DNA of 64,000 bases, from NCBI GenBank assembly GCA_963704995.1, contig CAVPIM010000005.1, positions 806,001 through 870,000 of the forward strand. Reading direction: 5' to 3'. Shown here piece by piece: positions 33,949-42,974 of this stretch; within the stretch, counting starts at the first letter, position 1; every line of letters begins with the position of its first letter. A model generated the notes under the pieces. It did not search any database and was not told the DNA's origin. It saw nothing but the letters and a program-made list of their open reading frames with translations. The translations under genes and the position numbers were made by a program. The DNA comes from RYN-230 sp963704995. Its GTDB lineage: Bacteria > Actinomycetota > Actinomycetes > Streptosporangiales > Streptosporangiaceae.

Positions 33949-34471
33949 CGGGGGCCTCCTGCCGCCGACTTCGGGTCTCCGCGTTTGGTGCACGGTGCGT
34001 CTCGGGCCGGCGAAACCGAACCGGCGCGGGCGGGGCAGGCTGAGCTGCATCACCAGGGCGTCCGTGCCGGACGGCTGGTAGTAGCCGCGCCGGACGCCGA
34101 TCTCGGCGAAGCCCCGGCTGCGGTACAGCCGCTGCGCCCGGTCGTTGTCCACCCGGACCTCGAGGAAGACCTCGGTGCAGCCCCGCCGGGCCGCCTCGGC
34201 GATCAGGGCGTCCAGCAGCATGGCCCCGATCCGCTGGCCCCACCGGTCCTGCGCCACGGCCATGGTGAGCACGTCGGCCTGGCCGCCGCCCGGGCTCAGC
34301 AGCCCCGCGTACCCGACCAGGCGTCACCGCCCCGGCGTCCTCGGCGACCAGGTAGTACCGCCCGCTGGCCGCCCCGTCCAGCTCGGACGCCAGCATGGCC
34401 TCCGACCACGCCTCGTCCCCGAACAGGGCGTGTTCCAGCCGGACCACGGCGGGAAGGTCGGCGCGGGTCAT
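33949..34471 (-). CDS. rimI: Ribosomal protein alanine N-acetyltransferase RimI, frameshifted near 34322
   Basis: GNAT acetyltransferase for the N-terminus of ribosomal protein S18 and possibly other proteins. The start MTRADLPAVVRLEHALFGDE is followed by MLASELDGAASGRYYLVAED. Near 34322 the frame shifts, and the acetyl-CoA site and end follow in the next frame: LTMAVAQDRWGQRIGAMLLD, FLEVRVDNDRAQRLYRSRGF and GYYQPSGTDALVMQLSLP. From there the frame runs in register into tsaD through about 28 non-conserved residues. A stop overlapping the tsaD ATG (ATGA) exists one frame over, so a second indel may hide the true stop. ATG 34471 is the first usable start; the family often begins some residues earlier. 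Confidence 0.85.
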
Positions 34472-34589
34472 GGCGCGCAGCGTGATGCCCGGCCGGGGGT
34501 GTGGCGGAGCCTGGGGGGACGGCGGGGACTGATGCGGGCTGCGGGGTCCGGCGTGGCGGCGGGGCCCGGGGCCGCGGCGTCGTGGCGCG

Positions 34590-35317
34590 TCACGGTACCG
34601 TCACCCGCTTCGGCGGCCCGGGCACCCGGGCGTCGGGCCGGCGCAGGTAGATCGGCTCGGCCCCGGTGCCGGGAGCACCCGCGGCGAGTTGCTGGGCCGC
34701 GAGCCGGGCCAGGGTGCCCGCCGCCGGGTAGGACGGCCCGATGGGCTCACCCAGGACGCCGGGGTAGAGCAGCGCGCCCGCGCCTGCGGCCAGGATGCCC
34801 CGGCTGGCTGCCGCTGGCTGGCTGTCTGCGGCGGCCTGGCTGGTCCGGCCGCCCTGGCTGGCGGCGGCCAGTTCCGCCACGTCGGCCGGGATGCCGACCG
34901 CCGGGCCGTCCAGGCGGCGGCCCTGAGGCGTCGTAGCGGGCCCAGTACACCTCGCGCCGCCGGGCGTCGGTGGCCACGATGAACTCCCGGCCCCCGGCGG
35001 CCGCTCGCCGCGTCGGCGGCGATCACGTCGAGCGTGCACACCCCGTACACCGGAACGCCCAGGGCGCTGCCGAGCACCCGGGCGGTGACCAGTCCCACGC
35101 GCAGCCCGGTGTACGGGCCGGGCCCGGTCCCGGCGGCCACGGCGGTGATGTCCAGCCGGCCCGCGCCGGCCTCGGCCAGCACGGCGTCGATGGAGGACGC
35201 CAGCAGCTCACCGTGGCGGCGCGCGTCGACCGTGGTGGTCTCGGCCAGCACGTGCGTCCCGTCATGCAGGGCTACCGTCACGGCTGGCGTCGCGGTGTCG
35301 AACGCGAGCAGTAGCAC
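34590..35317 (-). CDS. tsaB: tRNA t6A synthesis protein TsaB, two frameshifts
   Basis: Non-catalytic partner of TsaD. It starts VLLLAFDTATPAVTVALHDG at GTG 35317, placed 8 bases after a TAGGCT box (leaderless pattern). The dimerisation region RRHGELLASSIDAVLAEAGA and GTGPGPYTGLRVGLVTARVL are typical. Near 35005 the frame shifts (REFIVATDARRREVYWARYD appears in a second frame) and near 34925 again (then GPAVGIPADVAELAAASQGG to EPIYLRRPDARVPGPPKRVT, stop 34590). All parts fit one protein of about 240 residues. It is followed by rimI and tsaD. Confidence 0.87.
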
Positions 35318-35325
35318 GGGCGCCA

Positions 35326-35331
35326 AGCCTA
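35326..35331 (-). promoter_or_regulatory. Probable leaderless -10 box of tsaB
   Basis: TAGGCT on the minus strand, 8 bases before GTG 35317. Confidence 0.4.
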
Positions 35332-35389
35332 GTTGACCAGGCAGACGAGACAGGACGGCCGCGCCGGGCGCGGCCCGGCTCAGGCGGCG

Positions 35390-36521
35390 TCACTTCAGCT
35401 GGGCGAGCACGTCGCGGGCCGCGGCGATCGCCCCGGCCCGGAGCTGGGCCGGGGAAACCGAGCCGTAGCCACCCCGGCCGCTGTTGCCCTGCAGCACCGC
35501 GGTGAGCACGACGTTGCGGTCCCGGACCACCACCGTCATCAGGTCCGTCTTGATCCCGGCTCCCGCGGGTGACCTGCAGCGCGGAGAACGCCTTGGTGCC
35601 CAGCCCCGCGATCGTGGTGATCGTGGCCTTCGGCAGGTGGGTGGCCTTGGGCGGGCTGGTCTTCTGCTGCAGCGCGGAGGCGTACCCGTCGATCGCCGCG
35701 AACGTGGCGCTGCCGTCCCCGCTGGCCAGGCCGTTCGGCGTGTACGCCTGGACCTGGACGTTCAGCAGCCGGTAGAGCGGCCGGTGGTCCAGGGTCCAGC
35801 TGCACAGGCTGGCCTCGCCGCCGTCCAGCGAGCTCGGCGAGGCGACGACCCGCTTCCCCGGCAGGTACTGGCTGAGCGTGCTGGCGGTCACCGCGGTGCA
35901 CGCGTTCGGGACGGTCCTGAACTCACCGGCCTGGAACGCGGTCACCAGGGGGTTCGGGACGCTGGCCGGCTTGCTGCCGCCGCTGACCAGGAACCACACG
36001 CCGACACCGATGAGCACGGCCACGCCGAGCACGCCGCCCCAGAGGTACATCGAGCGGCGGTTCCGGCGGGCCCGGGCCGCGGCCTGGCGCCCCCGCGGGC
36101 GCGCCGACGGCGGGACGGCCGCATCCGGCTCCTCGTCGCGCACCGGGCGGCTCGTGGTACGCCCGCAGGCTCGTCGTAGCCCGGCGGCTGGTCAAAGCCC
36201 GGTGGCTGGTCATACCCGGGCGGCTCGTCGTAACTACCCGGTGCGCTGTGCCTGCCCGGCGCCTCCACGCCCGGCCGGGCGGCGCCGTACCCGGCCGGGC
36301 GCCCCAGTGCCGCGGCGGGCCGCGCCGCGCCCGGTGTCCGGGCGGACCGTGGCGCGCCGCTTCCCGCGGTCGGAGCCCTCCGCCCAGCGTGGATCGACGG
36401 CGAGCCCCGCCCAGGGCGGAAGCTCCTCGTCGTCGTCCGGGTAGCGGTCATCGCCCCACTGCCGGTCGCCGCGTGGGGACAGCCGACCAGAGCGGGGGTT
36501 ACGGGGCCCCTGCTGAGCCAC
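35390..36521 (-). CDS. Proline-rich single-pass membrane protein (DUF3558-like exterior), several frameshifts
   Basis: Not a clear family member. It starts at GTG 36521 (AQQGPRNPRSGRLSPRGDRQ); cytoplasmic text contains YPDDDEELPPWAGLAVDPRW. Shifts between about 36300 and 36150 lead through a repeat GYDEPPGYDQPPGFDQPPGY to a basic stretch, a transmembrane helix (WGGVLGVAVLIGVGVWFLVS) and an outer domain with paired cysteines (TVPNACTAVTASTLSQYLPG, ASLCSWTLDHRPLYRLLNVQ), similar in pattern to DUF3558-type lipoprotein domains. Near 35563 the frame shifts once more to AGIKTDLMTVVVRDRNVVLT and ends ARDVLAQLK at 35390. About 377 residues. It lies between tsaE and tsaB, with its own TATAGT box upstream. 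Confidence 0.6.
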
Positions 36522-36632
36522 GGCGCGCCTCCGGGAAAGGGATCAGACCGTGCAGAACGGCGCGAGACGCATTACCGGACGGCAGCCCGTGCCGGGAGAC
36601 TGCTGACATCAGCAATGCGGGGACAGTCGGAA

Positions 36633-36638
36633 ACTATA
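36633..36638 (-). promoter_or_regulatory. Possible -10 box upstream of the Pro-rich membrane protein gene
   Basis: TATAGT on the minus strand just after the tsaE stop, about 110 bases before GTG 36521. No good -35 is seen. Confidence 0.35.
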
Positions 36639-36650
36639 TGGCCTTGGGTG

Positions 36651-37250
36651 TCACGCGTAGGGCACAACGCGCGGATCCGCGGCGGATGCCCAGCGCTCCC
36701 CGATACCGGCCAGAGTCACCCACCGCATCTCGCCGGGCTCGCCGGCCGGGGGCATCGTGATCGTGACCTCCAGGCGGTCGGCCGCGAGCTCCTCGACCAG
36801 GCCCTCGCCCCACTCCACCACGGTCACGCAGTCCTCCAGGGACGCGTCCAGGTCCAGGTCATCCACTTCAGCGACGCTGCCCAGCCGGTAGGCGTCCACA
36901 TGGACCAGGCCCGGGCCGCCGCCCAGCGGCGGATGCACCCGGGCGATGACGAACGTCGGGGAGGTCACCGGCCCGCGGACGTCAAGCCCCTGCCCGATGC
37001 CCTGCACCAGGGTGGTCTTGCCCGCCCCGAGCGGCCCGGTGAGCACGACCAGGTCACCGGCCCGGAGCAGGGCGGCGATCCGCTGGCCCAGCGTCCGCAT
37101 GTCATCCCCGGTGGCCACCGGGATGCGGTCAGCCAGCCCGCGGCCGGAGTCGTGGCCAGACCCCACGCAGCAGCACCTGCCTTCTCCACGCGCTGGCCCG
37201 GCGCGCTCCGCCTGCTGGCGCGGACCGCCCGGGCCCGGAACTGCCGTCAC
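36651..37250 (-). CDS. tsaE: tRNA t6A synthesis ATPase TsaE
   Basis: P-loop ATPase that drives the t6A enzyme cycle. Walker A is VVLTGPLGAGKTTLVQGIGQ near residue 67, followed by VTSPTFVIARVHPPLGGG, HVDAYRLGSVAEVDDLDLDA and VTVVEWGEGLVEELAADRLE, all typical. GTG 37250 overlaps the stop of the upstream hydrolase (GTGA). The first 45 residues (Gly/Pro/Cys-rich) are not conserved; a start nearer VATGDDMRTLGQRIAALL is possible. 199 residues from the first GTG. Confidence 0.9.
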   Translation of the reverse strand: MTAVPGPGGPRQQAERAGPARGEGRCCCVGSGHDSGRGLADRIPVATGDDMRTLGQRIAALLRAGDLVVLTGPLGAGKTTLVQGIGQGLDVRGPVTSPTFVIARVHPPLGGGPGLVHVDAYRLGSVAEVDDLDLDASLEDCVTVVEWGEGLVEELAADRLEVTITMPPAGEPGEMRWVTLAGIGERWASAADPRVVPYA

Positions 37251-38358
37251 GCGGAGCGTTCGCGCGCCGCCGCGCCCGCGTCCACCCTCGCGATCAGGCC
37301 GGTGATCGCCTCGTTGACCACCTCGGGAGCCTCCAGGATAAGGGCGTGGCCCGCGCCGGGTACCCAGACGAGCTCCGCGCCGGGAATCGCCTCGGCCAGT
37401 TCCAGGCCCAGGGACGGGCGAGATCGAGCCGGTCCTTGTCCCCGGTCAGCGTGACCACGGGAACCCGGCCCAGGGTGGCGAGGGTGCCGCGCATGTCCAC
37501 GCGCGTACAGGGCTTCCCCGAACGCCGCGACCACCTCGATGGGGGTGGACCTGATCATCTGCTCCAGGAAGTCCACCACCGCGGGATGCACCTGCGGATC
37601 ACCGAAGCCGATGAAGCGGGTGCTGAGGAAGGACAGGTCACCGGCCACCCGGCGGCTCCGTTCCACCAGCATGGCCCGGTAGCCGGTGGCGGCGCCGCGC
37701 AGCACCACCGGGAGGGCCCGGGTGAGCACCGGCCTGATCGGCCCGGGCATCCAGGGGCTGCCCGCGGACAGCCCGCTGGCCGCCGTGGAGATGAGCGCCA
37801 CCCCGGTGACCTTGGTGCCGAAGAGCTCGGGGTGCTGGCCGGCCAGCGCCATGATGGTCATGCCGCCCATGGAGTGGCCGACCAGGACCACCGGCATGTC
37901 ACCCGGGGCAACCGCCCTGATGACCAGGTCCAGGTCGGCGCCGAGCCGCTCGATGCTCGCCGGCCCCGCCGCGGAGCGCCCGGACCGGCCGTGGTCGCGC
38001 TGGTCCCAGAACACGAGCCGGTGCTGGCCCAGCGCGGCCCGCTGGAAGTGCCAGCAGTCCTGGTTCAGCGTGTAGCCGTGGCAGAAGATGATCGTGAGCG
38101 GGGCGGCGCATCGCGCCGGGACTGCTTCCCGGCCGCGGGCGGCTCGTCGATCTCGACGTGCAGCGGGACCCCGTCGTCGGTCAGCACGGTGAGCGGCTGC
38201 CCGCGCAGCTGGCCCAGCTTCTCCGGCGCCGCGGCGGCGCGCAGGACCTGGGTGCGGCCTATCGCGATCCGCTCGGCCGCCACGACCGCTCCGGCCCCGG
38301 CCGCCACGGCCCCGGCCGCCAGCCCCGCCACTCCCGTGATCCGCCGCCAGGTCGCCAT
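37247..38358 (-). CDS. Alpha/beta hydrolase, three frameshifts
   Basis: Serine hydrolase encoded between alr and tsaE, a standing neighbour in actinobacteria. It starts MATWRRITGVAGLAAGAVAA at ATG 38358 after GGAGGTG, with a hydrophobic N-terminal segment suggesting membrane anchoring or export. Near 38110 the frame shifts to a typical oxyanion region (LTIIFCHGYTLNQDCWHFQR), then FWDQRDHGRSGRS and the nucleophile elbow VVLVGHSMGGMTIMALA. Between about 37500 and 37425 another frame carries DMRGTLATLGRVPVVTLTGD, and the C-terminus AELVWVPGAGHALILEAPEV gives the catalytic His. Bridged length is about 370 residues. The substrate is unknown. Confidence 0.82.
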
Positions 38359-38476
38359 CGCACCTCCCTGCCGCGCGTCCTGGCCCGGCGACCCGCCGTC
38401 GAGCGGCAGGTCAGGCTTGCGGCCCCGTCACCGTGCCCGATCAGCCCCGCACCAGGGGACTCACTGTCCTCGTATG

Positions 38477-39593
38477 CTACTCCACGGTAAGTTCGCGGTA
38501 CTCCGCTGGCAAAGTTGGTCACAACCTCGTAGGAAACCGTGCCCAGGGCGTCCGCCCACTGCTGGGCCGTGGGCTCGCCAGAGTCTCCCGGGCCGAACAG
38601 CACCACCTCGTCGCCGGTTTCGGCCGGCTCGGCCGCGAAGTCGATGACGGACAGGTCCATGCACACGGTGCCGGCGATGTGCCAGCGCCTGCCGCGGGCC
38701 TGGACCTCGACCACGCCGGAGGCGTGCCGGGGTATGCCCTCGGCATAGCCCAGCGGGATCAGCCCCAGGGTGCTCTCGCCCCGGGTGGTGTAGCGATGGC
38801 CGTAGGACACCGCGGTACCCCCGGGGACCCGCTTGACCAGGGTCAGCCGGGTCCGGACCGTCATGGCCGGGCGGAGCCAGTCCGGGGCGCCCCCGGGGAG
38901 GGTGGCCAGCCCGTAGATCGCGCCGCCCGGGCGGACCAGGTCGAACCAGGTGCCTGGGAGGTGAAGGGCCGCCGCGGTGTTGGCCAGGTGGCGCACCTCG
39001 GGCCGGGCTCCCTCCGCCTCGGCCAGCGCGACAGCCTCGGTGAACCGGGCCAGCTGGGCGTCCACGGACGGATGCCCCGGTATGTCCGCGCAGGCCAGAT
39101 GGGACCATATCCCGGCGATCGTGATGGTCCCGGCGGCCTCGGCCGCCCGGGCGGCGGCGACCAGCGCCGGCCAGTCGGCCGGGGTGGCGCCACCCCGGGC
39201 CATCCCGGTGTCGATCTTGAGGTGCACGCGGGCCGGCCGGCCGGCCCGGGCGGCCGCGGCCGCGATCTCGTGCAGCAGCGGCACCGCGTCCACGGTCAGG
39301 TCGACGCCGCCGCGGATCGCCGCCTCGTGTGCCCCGCCGGGCGCCCCGAGCAGGGTGAGAATGCGGGTCGTGATGCCCGCCTGGCGCAGGGCGAGCGCCT
39401 CGTGCTCGTGCACCACGCCCAGCCAGTCCGCGCCGCCGGCCACCGCCGCCTGCGCCGAGGGGATCATGCCGTGGCCGTAACCGTCGGCCTTGACCACCGC
39501 CATCAGCTGGGTGCCGCCGACGTGCCCGCGCATCGCCTCGACGTTGCGGGCGACGGCGGCCAGATCGATGAGTGCTTCCGCGTGACCGTCCAT
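38477..39593 (-). CDS. alr: Alanine racemase, C-terminal end frameshifted
   Basis: PLP enzyme making D-alanine for peptidoglycan. It starts MDGHAEALIDLAAVARNVEA at ATG 39593; the PLP lysine is in MAVVKADGYGHGMIPSAQAA near residue 34, followed by HLKIDTGMARGG near 130, VRPGGAIYGL near 220, the catalytic Tyr region TAVSYGHRYTTRGESTLGLI near 260 and CMDLSVIDF near 310. After VSYEVVTNFASGVPRTYR the open frame runs on to 38259 inside the next gene. A one-base shift gives a stop at 38477 right after VPRTY, the normal family end (about 371 residues). The uncertainty concerns only the last few residues. Confidence 0.92.
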
Positions 39594-39756
39594 GGCCTCC
39601 CAGTTTGCCAGCCCGCGGGGGCGGGGCGGTCTCGCGAGAGCCGCCCAGCCTGGCGGACCGGGCGTGGCGGGCCCGCCGTCGGGCCGGGCATGGCGTGCGG
39701 CCGGCGCCGGGCCGGGCATGGCGTGCCCGGGCCGGGACGGGACGGGATGGGCGTGC

Positions 39757-41467
39757 TCAGCGGGCCCGGCGGCGGACCGCCCGGATCGCGTCGGGCAGCG
39801 CGCCGACCACGTCCGCGGCCCCGATCGGCGCCTCCGCGTACCCGGCCCGGGGTTCTTCCGGGTTGGTGACATCCCACCCGCCGCCGGACGGCTCGATGGC
39901 GGGCGCCGGACGTGCGCCGGCCCCGGCGGCAGCCAGCCGGGCGGCGAGCCCGTGCAGGTACGCGGCGGCCGCCGCGGCCTCGCCGGCCTCCAGGCGCTGC
40001 GCGAGCAGCGAGCCGGCCAGCCCGGACAGCACGTCCCCGGTGCCCGCGGTGGCCAGCCAGGAGGTCCCGGTCGGGTTGACGCGCAGCGGCGGCTGGTCAT
40101 CCCGCCCGGCCCCGGCGTGACTGCCCCTGCCCGGCCCGCCGTTACCCGGCTGGCCCCATCCCGGCTGGCCCCAGCCTGGCTGGCCTCGTCCTGGCTGGCC
40201 CCGCCCGGGCTGGCCGCTGCAGCGGCCGTCAGGCGTGGCGATCACCGTGGTGGACCCCTTGAGCAGGACCGTGGCCCCCAGGCTGGCTGCGGCCCTCGTG
40301 GCGTGTTCCAGGCGGCGGCTCTCCACGTCGGCCGGATCGGCACCGAGCAGCCGCCCCAGTTCGCCCGCATGCGGGGTGAGCAGCGTCGGCGCCTCGCGGG
40401 CGAGCAGTCCCTTGTGAGCCGCCAGCAGCGTCAGCCCGTCCGCGTCGACCAGCACCGGCACGTCGCTGGCCAGCACCGCGGCCAGCCGCTCCCGGGCCTC
40501 GTCATCGGTGCCCATGCCGGGGCCCACCACCCAGGCCTGGACCCGTCCTGCCGCGCGGACATCCTCGCCGGCCGGGATGTCCTGGCCGGTGACGGTGATC
40601 ACTGCCTCCGGCCAGAGCATCCGGACCACGGCCACCGCCGGCGCTGCGGACACCAGCCGGACCATCCCGGCGCCGCCGCGGATGGCACCGCCGACGGCCA
40701 GCGCGGCCGCCCCGGTGAACCGCTCGCTGCCCGCGACGATCCCGACCACGCCCCGGCGGTACTTGTCGGACTCCTCGGAGGGCCGGGGCAGGAGGGCAGC
40801 CACGTCCGCGGCCTGCATGGCGCTGGCGTCCGGGGCGTCCAGGTACGGGCCGAGGCCGATGTCGATCAGCTCAACCACCCCGGCGTGCCGCGCGCCCGGG
40901 TCGATCAGCAGCCCGGGTTTCAGCGTCCCGAACGTCACGGTCACGTCGGCCTGGATCGCGGCCCCCTCGACCACGCCGGTGTCCGCGTCCACCCCGCTCG
41001 GCAGGTCCACCGCGACCAGCACGGCCGGCGGATCGTGCGGCCAGCCCGGCCAGCGAGGCCTGCGGCTCCCGCAGGCCGCCGTGCCCGCCGATACCCAGCA
41101 GGCCGTCGAGGATCAGGTCGGCCGCGCCGAGAGCCGCCGGGACCGCGGCGTCGTCCGGGCTGGCCAGCCGGCCGCCCGCGTCACGCAACGCGGCCGCGCC
41201 CTGCTCATGCACCCGCGAGCCGGCCGTGACGGCCAGCACCGCCGCCCCCCTGCGGGCCAGCCGGGCCGCCGCGTAGAGCGCGTCGCCGCCGTTGTCCCCG
41301 CTGCCCGCGAGGACCACGACCCTCGCCCCGGGCACCTTCCCGACCAGGCCCGCGCTCACCGACGCCAGCCCGGCCGCGGCCCGCTGCATCAGCGCGCCCG
41401 GCGGCACCTTCGCCATGAGGGCCTGCTCCGCCGCCCGGACCTTCCGCACCTGGTGCGCATATCTCAT
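39757..41467 (-). CDS. nnr: Bifunctional NAD(P)H-hydrate epimerase/dehydratase, frameshifted near 41040
   Basis: Repairs hydrated NAD(P)H. The epimerase domain (residues 1-210) starts MRYAHQVRKVRAAEQALMAK and has VVVLAGSGDNGGDALYAAAR and DLILDGLLGIGGHGGLR. Near 41040 the frame shifts into VAVDLPSGVDADTGVVEG and FGTLKPGLLIDPGARHAG. The ADP-dependent dehydratase domain follows with RRGVVGIVAGSERFTGAAAL, VVGPGMGTDDEARER, LTPHAGELGRLLG and the ATP/ADP site TSWLATAGTGDVLSGLAGSL. A low-complexity GQPGRGQPGWGQPG insert of 15-base repeats interrupts the dehydratase domain between VIATPDGRC and the active-site GTGD. ATG 41467 overlaps the acpS stop (ATGA). Bridged length is about 570 residues. Confidence 0.9.
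40145..40219 (-). repeat. Fivefold 15-base tandem repeat inside nnr
   Basis: Five copies of a 15-base unit (plus-strand form CCCGGCTGGCCCCAT and variants) encode GQPGR/GQPGW pentapeptides on the minus strand. Units start at 40145, 40160, 40175, 40190 and 40205. Confidence 0.9.
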
Positions 41468-41813
41468 GCTTCGGCCACCACCATCGCGATGCTCATCCCG
41501 GCATCATGACTCAGGGAGACATGCCAGCGGCGGATGCCCCGCTGGCTCGCTGCGTCGGCGACCGTACCCCGGATCTCGAGCCGGGGCCCGCCCGCGGCGT
41601 CCCGGATCACCTCCACGTCGGTCCAGCTCAGCCCGGGCGGCGCGCCGAGCGCCTTGGCCACGGCTTCCTTGGCGGCGAAGCTGGCCGCCAGGGACCGGGC
41701 CGCCCGCCGCGTTCGCTCTCGGCGAACAACCGGGCCGCCAGAGCCGGGGTGCGCCGCAGCGCTTCCTCGAAGCGGCTGATGTCCACCAAGTCCACCCCGA
41801 TGCCAACGATCAC
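41464..41813 (-). CDS. acpS: Holo-[acyl-carrier-protein] synthase, frameshifted near 41705
   Basis: Attaches the 4'-phosphopantetheine arm of CoA to acyl carrier protein. GTG 41813 gives IVGIGVDLVDISRFEEALRR, with the Mg-binding Asp in GVDLVD, followed by TPALAARLFAESER. Near 41705 the frame shifts and the second motif follows: RSLAASFAAKEAVAKALGAP, then LSWTDVEVIRDAAGGPRLEI and WHVSLSHDAGMSIAMVVAEA. About 117 residues, normal for the family. It is tightly packed: its start overlaps the upstream stop (GTGA) and its stop overlaps nnr (ATGA). Confidence 0.92.
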
Positions 41814-42834
41814 CCGCCCAGCCTGTCACGCCATCGCGCCCCGCGCGGGCGGCCGGGTGACGAAGGCGGGTCAGCCGGGAGCTGGCAGGTGCGCCCGCAC
41901 CGGCGCAGCCGCCCGCCCCACCGCGCCCGACCAGAACGCCCCCCACCTGAGCGGCGACGTGGCACGGCTCCTCCGTACACGTCGGCCCACCCGTACCTGA
42001 GCGTCTGCTGGCCATCGACGGCGCTGGAGTTGTCCCGGCGAATATCGCGCCAGCGGAGTTCAACCGGGTGGGCCACCAGCCCGTCCAGCTCGACCACCAC
42101 GCCGTACGCCTGGTAGAGCGACGTCCTGGTACTGATGCTGGCCGGCCCGGGTCACCTGGTACTGCCGGGTCGCGGCCGGGCAGCCCGTGCGGCCGCTCCA
42201 CACGGGTCACGTACCGGAACTCCAGCAGGGAGTGCACCCCATGCGCGCCCGGCCCCAGCGCCGCGGACAACTCGGTGCGCCAGCGGACCCGGCGCCGTAA
42301 CGCCATCGCGGCTGCGATCCGGTCCGGTGTGGTCTTCCGGCTGGCCGCAGGCCCGCAAGAGCCAGCTCAGGGCCTCGTCGAGGCTGGCCGCCCCGGCCGC
42401 GAGATCCAGCGCCGTCTCCTCGATCCGGGTCTGCGGCGGCGTGCGGGCCGGGTGACGGGCCTGGCTCACCCGGCGCGAGTAGTGCAAGGCGACGCCCCCG
42501 ATCGCAGAGACGAGCTGGCCGCTGGGCACCATGACGTGGATGGCGCGGGACGGGGTTGCCGAAAGCGCCTGCAGTTCGGCGGCCGTCGTGGTGACTGAGC
42601 ACGGCCTCATCGCCGCCGCCCGCAGCACCGCCGCCCACCGGCACCGGCGGGCCGGCGGGGGTCGCCGCTGAACGTCGCGTATACGCCAGGGTGGAGGCGT
42701 TGCCAGCGCCCACTGCGCAACCGCGCCTCGACCTGCTTGCGGGTCATGCCATTACCGAGCGCCTGGGCCCTGGTCAGCACGCCGCACTGCCGTTCAAGCA
42801 GGTCACGAAGGTGTTCGGCTAACTCGGCTGTCAC
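41810..42834 (-). CDS. AbiEi-like wHTH protein with VSR/DUF559-like C-terminus, four or more frameshifts
   Basis: The N-terminus VTAELAEHLRDLLERQCGVL, then ALGNGMTRKQVEARLRSGRW and LHPGVYATFSGD, is the winged-helix start of AbiEi-antitoxin-like proteins. Pieces in other frames follow in family order: AVLSHH plus TAAELQALSATPSRAIHVMV (shift near 42590), RIEETALDLAAGAASLDEAL, RRVRWRTELSAALG and SLLEFRYVTRVERPHGLP (shift near 42345), and VVVELDGLVAHPVELRWRDI, then NSSAVDGQQTLRYGWADVYG (shift near 42110), which resembles the VSR-like nuclease fold. About 340 residues. Many actinobacteria carry such proteins; toxin-antitoxin function is not established for this form. It occupies the place where relatives have coaA and glmS. 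Confidence 0.7.
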
Positions 42835-42974
42835 ACATCCAGACTCACCTCGCCGGCGATACCCCGCCACCCCACAACGCCGTTCTGTGGATAACCATCA
42901 GCAGTGAGGATCCCCCCCAATAGGGGGTCTCAATCGAACTGCTAATCGAGAGGGGGCGGGGCGGGGCGGGGGGG

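Noticed and set aside
38259..38476. Alr continuing to the stop at 38259
   Set aside because: That would add 70 non-conserved Arg-rich residues and overlap the next gene's start by 100 bases; family members end right after VPR-x-Y.
42900..42974. Palindrome-like CCCCCCCAATAGGGGG text before glmM's 3' end as an operator
   Set aside because: It is a short GC homopolymer pair after the glmM stop; a weak terminator is possible but the stem is too short to claim.
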